From Antitrichia curtipendula (lineage: Eukaryota; Streptophyta; Bryopsida; Hypnales; Leucodontaceae), in the NCBI GenBank assembly GCA_951230915.1, contig OX579633.1:54636029-54700028 (forward strand): a DNA stretch of 64,000 nt, given 5' to 3'. Below, piece by piece: positions 55,908 to 64,000 of the stretch. Numbering within the stretch: the first letter of the stretch is position 1; each line of letters begins with the position of its first letter. Both the position numbers and the translations under genes were made by a program. The notes beneath the pieces were generated by a model that searched no databases, was not told the DNA's origin, and worked only from the letters and a program-made list of their open reading frames with translations.

Positions 55908-58900
55908 TAGGGCTTTTATTTTCATTTTTCCAAAATCGCCTTAATGGCGAACTGGACTGATATTTCGAAGTTTAAATGGCGACATTGTAGCTTTTGCTGG
56001 TTCATTTCAATGGCGACATTGAAATTGTCAGTGACGACACTTTTGGTGATTTATGGATGACATGCATTTTGCCAATGGCGACGTGCTACTGTGAATTAGT
56101 GCAGAGAAGGCGACATTTTACAGACACCTGGTGCAAACATGGCGACATTTTACAGACACTTAGTGCAAACATGGCGACTTCCAGTCCATCAATCGGAGCA
56201 TGAGAGGCGAATTCTTTGAGCGACATAGAAATTACAGAAGACTTGAAGGCAAAACAATTTTCCATATAAGTGCACCACTAAAAACTATTGCATACTACAA
56301 CTTCTCTAGCTTCCATGCAAGACCTGCACACACGCACACACTCCGATGCTTGAGTGAGAATGTGCAGATTATGATAGGAATACTAAAACTTTGAAACTAC
56401 CTAACGGGACCTGCACACACATACACACACTCCGATGCCTCAGTAAGAAATTGCACTGACATTGTAAAACAACAGATTAAGCACAAGTACTTATATACAC
56501 AAGCAAGTAGAAGAAACTGCACACAAGCTACCTACTCCAATGCCCAAGTCAGAAGGGCGCACATAATACCTAAAAGGAACAAAGATTTAGTCCAGCAAAT
56601 ACATGAGTCCCAATATGGTCACAGCCAACAAAAAAACATTACATAAAATCAAAATATCAAAAAAGAAGCCTGGGTTAGTGAGGTCAGGGCAAAACATTTG
56701 CAAAATGCTGCACCAGTCCTGCAAGAAGGAAGATCCCAATCACTGGATCAAATTTCATTGCAAATTGAAATAAATGACAGAATAACAACCATGAAAAGGT
56801 CACTACAATAGACCCCACCGTGGTTGACAAGCCTAATGCCTATGTGAAGCTAAAAAACTGAAATTGCAGCACAAAGGATGCACACATGCATTCCCGATGA
56901 ACCATGCTAGGATTCACTCGAGGTGTAGGGTGACGAACTAGGCATGGGCTAGATAACGGCCTCTCTCTCCAGCATTGAACCAGTCTTGAAACACCCTCTG
57001 ATACGGGAAAGAATCCAATGTAAAAATTTTCTGGGAGTACATCCCAACTGCCACCTCCAGGTTCTCCACTAGCGTAGCCCTCAACTTTGATTTCAAGAAG
57101 GCAAGTGACGAAAATGTGCGCTCGTCCTCCACAGATCCAATAACATGCATAACAGCAATCTCAGCTAGTTTTATGAACTCCGTGAAGTTCTTAGTGAGAC
57201 TGTTATTTCCATGTAGGACTCTCCAAACTTTTGTGAGCGGGTTCACGTCAAAAGGTGGTAGCATTGCTGCCCGGGCGTTGGACTTCATGCAAACTTTGAA
57301 TAAGCCTCGCTGTGACATTAGCATGTCATGGTCGATCAAGGGGGGCAGTAGTAGCTTGTCAGTGCCTGAACCAAGAACTTTACCATGTCCATATGCTTCG
57401 ATGAGTACTCGCAGGTGTGCATCGAACTGCTCCTCCGAATTGCCATCACACCAGAACTGCGGGTACAGGATACCCAATGCGGTCATGATGTTTTGGGCAG
57501 GAAACCGACTATCAAGTTCTTGTATGAGCTTCGATGCAGCCCCTGTGAATACACAACAAAGCACACATTATTAGTAACACAAGTTCGTCACAATAGTTGC
57601 TAACAACAATAATATATCAACTTTGAAGCTGCAACAGAGGTCACAAAGCCAGCCATCACGCAAGGAAACACTGCCATCACAGGGCAACTCAACTACGAAC
57701 TGAAAAGGTACACACAAATTTGTATATGAACTGGAAGATAACTCTTGTCCGCTCAATGCATAGACTGGTACAAGCACTTAAAACCACCCTCATGAAACAC
57801 AAATAATGAAAGAAGCACTTAAAACCACAAATGAATGCCACAAGCACTTAAAACAACCCTGAAACAAGCAAATAAGAGCACAACATACTGTTCGGAATCC
57901 AAGTGATCCCTGCCGCAGAAGACAAACGAGTACATGGAAGCAAAGGCAAAACACGTTTGCAAGTATGAAATGATTGTCACCTGTGCATTCTTCTTTCACA
58001 CGGACAAGCAAATCGGCCCAGACAGTCCGATCCACTGGCGCCAATTTGTGCTCCGCATTTATCTGTTCCCCATGACACACAAAACATAGTATTGCAGAGT
58101 TGGAGTTAGCCACGGGGATCCATTTCAAGTGAATTTGTTCATGGCTACAGTCCAGTAGATTTTAGAAGGCCCAAAATTCGTCAGTAGAGAAGGAAGTGCC
58201 TGGATCTTGGTACATAGTGTGCAGAGATGCTTGGCAGATCTTGACTGCTGCAATAAAATCGCAGATGAAGACGTCACGCTTTTGTGCGAAAGTGACCAGA
58301 TTATCCACTGCGTCAAGGAGCGGCAACAACGCCACCATGCCCAACATGGTGTATGGGTCCAATAAAAGCAGGAGGCAAGCCTACAAATACATCACAAGCA
58401 ATAGAAAATTAGTCTACAAGTCATCAGCCCAGGGAAAGAAAATAACATACGTTGAGGCAATGCGATCACTGACAAAGTGAAGTTCAACCACCTTCATCAC
58501 AATGTAATACATCGGAATCTCCGAGCACCTTGATCACAATTTTATACATCAGAATTGAAAAGAAAGCAAAGCAAAACCAACACGTTAACAAAACAAGAAC
58601 AAGAACTGAAAGTGACAAAAAAAAATCACCTCTGCCTTCTCATTTTGACCCAAATCAGCGGTCATAGCATAGATGAGGGTGTGATACTCCGACAGTAGGC
58701 GTCGCAGCGGATCAATGAAAGAAACCCAACGAGTTTCTACACGTTTGAGCATTTTCAAGCCTTTCGTTTCTGTTAATTCGGCCAGTGCTCTAAACTGTGT
58801 CAAGCGCTTAGGACTCCGATTGAAGTAGGCATGAGTCACTTGCAAGACTTTGCTGATGGATCCAAAAATACCCAAGCTCTCTAAGGTCTTGAACGCCAAA

Positions 58901-61030
58901 TTACACCTGTGTGCAACACAATGGACGCCATGGCAGAAAGGTGCAAATTGCTGTTTAAGCTGCACAGTGACACCGGTTCGCAAACCTGAAAGCGTGGAAG
59001 CACCATCGCAGCCAAAGCTGATGAGCTTCGCAGCCACCGCCTTATTCTCCAAGCCGCTTCCGGTGGCAATCGCTTCAACAATCAACTTGGTAAGATTGTC
59101 TGCGTTAGGAGCACAATCAACTCGTTGCAACGCCACGAGCAAGGGCATTCTAACCCAATCACGGACAATATAACAATGGACTGACAAGTAAGACGCATTA
59201 TCAACTGCAGTCACCTCGTCTACCGTGATTGCCAAAAAGTTAGCCTTCTGAACAAGTGTATGAATTTCCTCCACAACAGCCTTGTACATGAACGCCGCCA
59301 TAACCCACGCACTGTTATCGCACCAGTGAGCACTGGGTAAGTCCGGGACAGATAATAACTTATACAAACTTTGACGTGCCTCATACTCAACCATTGGACG
59401 ACCACTCTCTAAGACTTGGAAGAGGGTGGCGAACTGAACCCTTTTCCTTCCCGATTCCACCGTTGTGCAATGGTTAACCTGCTCCAAGATGGAAGACGGC
59501 GCTTTGGCAGCATACAATCGAAGATTCTTTCTATGCTTGCATTGAGTTGCAATGTAGTACTCCCCTTTTTTCACGCCATACTGCGGCATGTCCTTCTGTG
59601 CAGTACGTTTGCCATCATGCTTCCATAGTGTGTCGGATTTCAGGGCCATGACACAGGATTTGCGATCAAATTCGCTACAAACTTTGCAGCGGACCATATG
59701 CAGAACACTATCATTTGCTAGAATGCCCTCAGCCCAAGGCAATTTGGCTGCCCACTCGTTTTGGAACTTCCTATGTCTGTCATAGCGCTGTTGGGCCTGG
59801 CTCTTGGCAGTTTCTGCCTTGGCCTTGACACTTGTTCCTTTCTTCCGCGGTGGAGAATCAGCCTCATCGTCTTCCCCTTCGCTAGCATCGGGAATCTCTT
59901 TCAAGCCGGAGTTATCTTCCGACGAATCGGACAAAGTAATGAGGGGCGACTTGGAGCGCACAATGCGAGTGTCTCCAGATCCGGTTGAGGACCCCGGTGC
60001 TGTGTCAATTGTTACAGTTTTGTCACTAGCGGACATGAAGGCTCCAGAATCGGAGGACGGGTAATCAGGCACTCCATCGGACTCGGCTCCGGGCACGTCT
60101 GCAAAACGACTGTCCAGGACCATGCAAAGAGGTTGCCCCGGCGTGGAGCCATGCGTGCTAGTGAAGTAAGTTTGCACCGTTGCTTTCTTCGATGCTTTCC
60201 GTCGTGTAGCACCCGATAACGCCTTCACCTGCTTCTTCCAGCGTGACGCCGTGGTTGTCAATTGAGCATTCTTCTTCTCTAGCTGTGCAACCCGCGCCGC
60301 CGACCCTGCCAAAATTTCAAGCGATCCATCGTCACTGGATTCCATCATCGGCAACTTGCAGAATGAAGTATGCAAAGGGAGAAGCACAGAAATTGGGACG
60401 GCAAGAATTGAAAACACACATAGCCAATTTGTAATCGGAAATACAGCATTGATAATTACGCACCAAAGTCCCAGCGGCGCCTCGTCCATCTGTACCAAAA
60501 TCTGCAATAAACTACAATGAACCGCAAACGTAGTGGAAACAAATTTCGCTACTTGCACACAAATGCGCCGATCCTTGTTAGTACACCATAGGCCCTCAAA
60601 CCAGAACTGGCAAATAGGCCTACAGCGTCGCAGCGGAGTGGCAATCAATGGAGAAGTCATGAGAGCAGAAGGTGGCGAACATTAGAAATTGAAAGCAGCG
60701 GAAGTGGCGATCGCGGGAACAAATTGAAAGTTGGAATGGCGATGAGTGCTGCACTAAATGGCGCGTTTAGGCTACGCAGCTTCATGTTTCGACGCACAGG
60801 TTAGGGTTCTTCGGCGATACCCGGGGTTTCGTAGCCGCCTCGACCGGATATGTCTGGCGACCGGGCATCGCAGGGTCCCCCAACTGGTGCCCCTCTGGCT
60901 ACCGAGGTATCAGCCTGGGTGCCTGGGGGGCGAAATTCCGAGGAAATTTACACAAAAATTACAAAGGTGTTTCGCCCAAGGGAAATTCTGAGTGCAAAAT
61001 GGCACTCAGGAGCCAAATTTAAAAGCCCTG
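55908..61030 (-). mobile_element. Full-length hAT transposon (5,123 bp)
   Basis: The ends are TAGGGCTTTTATTTT and the inverse of CAGGGCTTTTAAATTT, flanked by a perfect 8-bp duplication GTCGGTAC at 55900-55907 and 61031-61038. Both ends carry clustered TGGCGA words: at least seven between 55940 and 56210 and four between 60670 and 60765, like subterminal transposase-binding repeats of hAT elements. It encodes one transposase on the minus strand and is inserted in the coding sequence of the HIT4-like gene. Confidence 0.92.
56938..60348 (-). CDS. hAT transposase (ZNF862-like group), three exons
   Basis: It catalyses cut-and-paste transposition of the surrounding element. Exons are 60348-58630, 58380-57981 and 57542-56938, joined in phases 0 and 1 by GT-AG sites, about 907 codons. 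An acidic, Ser-rich N-terminal part with a short coiled coil (ARVAQLEKKNAQL) is followed by a zinc-finger-like segment (MVRCKVCSEFDRKSC ... LWKHDGKRTAQ). Catalytic-region motifs are ITVDEVTAVDNASYLSVH, SFGCDGASTLSG and VETRWVSFIDPL. The C-terminal dimerisation domain is SVEDERTFSSLAFLKSKLRA. One in-frame TAA at 58162-58164 lies between FWAF and NLLDCSHEQIHLKW in exon 2, so this copy may be unable to make full-length enzyme unless that stretch is spliced out. The frame is open upstream to 60660; I chose the Met at 60348 because the sequence before it looks like leader. Confidence 0.85.
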
Positions 61031-61169
61031 GTCGGTACTCTTCGTCTGCATCTTCCTCGTTCGCAATCGACAACTTCGATGTGTTGAGCATTATGTCTTC
61101 CGGCGGAGGCGCCGCTTTCACCCGTCGCTTAGCTGAGGACGCCGCCATGGCCGCTTTTTGCTTTGGCAT

Positions 61170-62600
61170 ACAGACGCGGAACTCTCTCTCTCTCTCCTCC
61201 TAATGCCTATCTAAACCCTAGCGCTCCTCAACTCCCTCCCCTCCCTCTGATTCTAATCACAACTAACAAAAAAAAACGCACCACCTCCAAAACTTCAAAA
61301 AACACCTCAACACAAAAAAAATCGCTCGATACTAACCCCCCGCTAGTTCGCATCCCCTAACGCTTCACCAGATGCACAGAATAGCCAACACGCGCGTTCT
61401 GCGTAAGATGTATGCGCTACTACCGAAACCCTAAAAATCTAACGAACCCAAAAAAAACAGAGTCTCTGTTCACCGAAATTCTAATCTTAAGCCTGAAATT
61501 GCATGAATCGACAAAACCACAAGCCAAGGTTCGCTGCCGCCGCGGAAAATTCTCTTCTGCAAACCTCGGAATGTCGTCTAATGCGGTTCAGCCCTTTCGC
61601 GTGCCTAATATCGAAAGCACCAAACGGTGCAACACAAACAAAGCCCTTCGATAAACTGAACCCCCTGAGCTAATTCTCGGCTAGATAGATGACTGCATCC
61701 GTTGCTGCTCAGCTAGATTTCATCCCGAGTCCCCGACAGCTTGTGGGTAGTCTCTGTCTGGGGTGATGTGCTTGGGAAAGGGTAAGCTTGTGAGTTGCGC
61801 ATAGAATGGACGCGCTGTAGAAGATGAACTGAATGTTGAAGGAATAGACAGAAAGAGAGCTTGAATGAAGGCAATGAAGGAAGGAAGGAAGCGAGGCGCC
61901 CGGCGCTGCTTGCTCGCCTGTGATGCGCGCAGGCCCTTGAGTTTTTCCACGTGAGGGACGTTCATCGCCGAAAACCGTTGGTCATTCCGTTTGCTTCTCT
62001 CCCCCTCTGCCCCCATCCACGGCTTCCTGCGCGGGGCGAATTGGTGCCTCTGGACCGTTGGATTTGGCCAACGGTAGAGATGAGGGGGCTTTCCATTTCG
62101 GGAACCTGCTGGAGCTGGATGTTTCTAGAATGGACCGGTAGACCCGGTGGACTGGACCTGTGGTGCACCAGTACGTGAGAAGGACATATCCATCCGCCGT
62201 CCGGGTAAAGGTATTAAATATTTTCAAGTTCTCGAATGGGTTTGCTTTACTCTACGAGTTGACGTTTTGGAGCCCAAGAAGGTCTTATTCCATCTCATTT
62301 TTTGGTATAGGGCAAAGGCGGAGGAGGAGGGGACTGCGCAAAATGAAGAGCCAACAAGGAGGGCAAAGGTCAATGAGGAGGCCTTTTATTTTGCGCAATC
62401 CCCGACAACGAGGGGCATTGTCCGGCGTAAACTACTCCAAAGATGTGGATGAATTTATGAGTTTTGGATGAAGAATCCATAATCCCAAATCATGAATCCA
62501 TAATCCTTGATTATACAGGTTTTCCTGCAAAACACTTCAAATACCCTAAATTTGCAATAGAATCCGCCTAAGGAGTGAATAAAAAACACCTCTGCGGTGG
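61170..62600. other. Promoter side of HIT4-like gene, otherwise no gene
   Basis: A CTCTCT tract and a telo-box (AAACCCTAG at about 61212-61220) lie within 50 bp upstream of the HIT4-like ATG. A second AAACCCTA occurs near 61426. Short frames on both strands up to 62470 have no family resemblance. Confidence 0.4.
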
Positions 62601-63246
62601 TTTACAAAAATTGAAATTAGTCCTAAGACTTTTAGTCTAGAAATAAGGTCAAGATTTTTAGGTCAAGATTTTTGAGTAACATTTGAACAATTTACAAGAG
62701 ATATTTGATATTAATATCACAACTCCAAAAATTTGGGTACATTAAGAATGGTGAAATTGTTACCTTAAGTTTGTTTTTAGATTTTGTTAAAACATGATGA
62801 CCTTGATAAAATAGAACTTGTTGGTTATTCAATGTTGTAGGATGCAATTATAGTGTCAATAGCTTGATTTGGTAGAATCATTCTTTCTCATTTAAGATTT
62901 TCCAAATCTAGACTTATGTCTCAATTTTGTGACTTTAAGGTCATTTGACATGACAGAAATGACTTGTCTTCTATATTGGTAATAATGAGTGTTTGAGGCC
63001 AAATAGTTTACAATTTTGGTTTCAGCGGCTTTGAGATAGGACGGACTCATTTTGCAGTGTAGATTAGCTTTGAGTGAATCGAAAAAAAATTAATTCCTAA
63101 AGGCCCAAAGTTTCCTCCAAGTACAGAACCAATTTGGGGTAGGCCCCCATTAATTTATTATCATAAACTTTTGCCAATTCATTTGAATTTTTCTCAAGAC
63201 AATGGGTGTTGTAAGAGCTACATGAGTATTGTTGATTGCAAATTAA
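62601..63246. other. AT-rich DNA with a TTAA-type left end
   Basis: At about 63090, TTAA is followed by TTCCTAAAGGCCCAAAG, which fits the left end of the long TTAA group. No matching right end is seen before the window stops, so the element may extend beyond it, with E12 nested inside. Confidence 0.35.
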
Positions 63247-63472
63247 CCCTTAAAGGACCATAGGGCACAGTATGTACGTTGCCATATAATTATCATTTGC
63301 TACCAATAAGAAATTATGATTTGGGATCTCAAGTAGGTTACTAGAACTGCATTGATATATTCTCCAACTTCTTTGTTGGTCTCAAATGTAGTAGAGGTGT
63401 GGATCCATTCCAAATACAAGAAAAATATCATGTATTCTACTAGTTGCACCGGCACGCTATGTCTTTTAAGGT
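63247..63472. mobile_element. 226-bp TTAA element E12 (reverse orientation)
   Basis: TTAA occurs at 63243-63246 and 63473-63476, with ends CCCTTAAAGGACCATAGGG and GTCTTTTAAGG. The interior is the inverse of E10/E11: TATTCTCCAACTTCTTTGTT here pairs with AACAAAGAAGTTGGAGAATA there. Same length as both. Confidence 0.7.
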
Positions 63473-63476
63473 TTAA

Positions 63477-64000
63477 AGGAGGAATCAAACATTCCTAATG
63501 ATGTGAATAGACTTAGGAACATACTAGAAACTCAAAAGAATATATTTGTATCCTTCATTTGAGTATGTCCAAAGCATTAATGCACTGAGTAAATACATGA
63601 GATTTTGAATTGCAATAATTGCCAAAGGTTTGCTTTATTACTTTTTGTTTGACAACTTCAACAAAGCCAAAACCTTTCAAAGTTAACGTTCAAAATTTTA
63701 TTTTAGAAATATAACTTGGGAATTTGGTTTGCAAAAAAATCACAATTTCTAGTGAATTTCTACCACATGTTTGCAATACAAAGGCCATGTAAGGTGTGTT
63801 TCATGTCTCAAAAATGTTTGAGATGCTAGAGTATGTTAAATTGATAAATTCCACATCCATTGTGCAATAAATGCTCACAACTTGCATGCAAATAGACTTG
63901 AGTTTATTGCCCAGTATGGGCTAAAATGTCTTTTAGACTAACTTCAAGCTAATCATACCTCTTGATTCATATGGTGAAGTTTTACTAAGTTTTTATTGTG
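63477..64000. other. AT-rich right end of window
   Basis: No gene or repeat is recognised. Confidence 0.3.

Larger units (their letters stand above)
55027..61169 (-). pseudogene. HIT4: HIT4-like gene split by a hAT transposon
   Basis: Homologue of plant HEAT-INTOLERANT 4, a nuclear/chromocentre protein in Arabidopsis. The N-terminus is 61169-61031 (MPKQKAAMAASSAKRRVKAA ... EEYRP). The body resumes at 55907 (YRPLGTLWKEAFPVGTEWDQ) and runs to the stop at 55027 with the conserved ending FINRYYGRATEVL. The frame is the same on both sides of the transposon. Two more lesions exist: a frame change near 55669-55685, between HIPAVVAV and PFPPSDKIG, and an in-frame TAA at 55459-55461 where relatives have an aromatic residue before EYCLPY. 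Coding DNA shows no intron. With three defects the gene should be dead here, though the two small ones would need read-level confirmation. The promoter side has a CT-rich leader and a telo-box. Confidence 0.8.

Noticed and set aside
62147..62471. Two overlapping plus-strand frames of about 100 codons
   Set aside because: They share the same bases in different frames, and neither has a known domain.

Overview
This window looks like nuclear DNA of a land plant, probably a seed-free one (bryophyte-like). The reasons are land-plant gene families (DUF674, germin-like protein, a plastid acyl-lipid desaturase with five exons, a MATE/DTX carrier, an LPR/CotA-type multicopper oxidase, a HIT4 homologue), GT-AG introns, telo-box (AAACCCTA) motifs near gene starts, and long AT-rich intergenic DNA packed with small inverted-repeat transposons. 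The species call is inference. One 200-base run of N (16483-16682) marks an assembly gap.

Layout. (1) 1-11.9 kb: a minus-strand DUF674 gene, a frame-broken multicopper-oxidase remnant, a 5'-truncated MATE remnant and a Crinkler/RHS-type P-loop NTPase gene. (2) 11.9-16.5 kb: AT-rich DNA with TTAA-flanked elements, then the gap. (3) 17.1-20.7 kb: a TA-flanked MITE followed by an intact chloroplast-targeted membrane desaturase gene. (4) 20.7-26.7 kb: transposon-rich spacer. (5) 27.0-27.8 kb: a germin-like gene with a one-base frameshift in a G run. (6) 29.6-37.5 kb: a five-exon minus-strand gene whose product joins a ParB-like segment, an unknown middle region, a coiled-coil/nuclear-signal region and a C-terminal FCP1/NIF-type HAD phosphatase domain. 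Every intron of it carries the palindrome GAGGAGATCTCCTC or a close variant. (7) 37.6-46.0 kb: an almost exact second copy of 1923-10382. (8) 46.0-54 kb: a boundary hairpin, an alternative 5' exon, and a dense chain of TTAA- and TA-flanked elements. (9) 55.0-61.2 kb: a HIT4-like gene split by a 5.1-kb hAT transposon that still has its terminal repeats, 8-bp target duplication and three-exon transposase. (10) 61.2-64.0 kb: promoter-like DNA of the HIT4-like gene, then more TTAA elements.

How it fits together. The duplicated block (8,460 bp, constant offset 35,655, no indels seen, at least six substitutions) carries the same broken multicopper-oxidase and MATE genes in both places, so those lesions predate the duplication. 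Its left break lies in intron 1 of the DUF674 gene, so copy 2 has only DUF674 exon 1. Its right break lies in the first intron of the NTPase gene, so the two identical NTPase bodies sit behind different candidate 5' exons. The intergenic DNA is shaped by at least three cut-and-paste groups: TTAA-flanked CCC...GGG elements (piggyBac-like by structure), TA-flanked AGGTAG... foldbacks (mariner/Stowaway-like by structure), and hAT elements.
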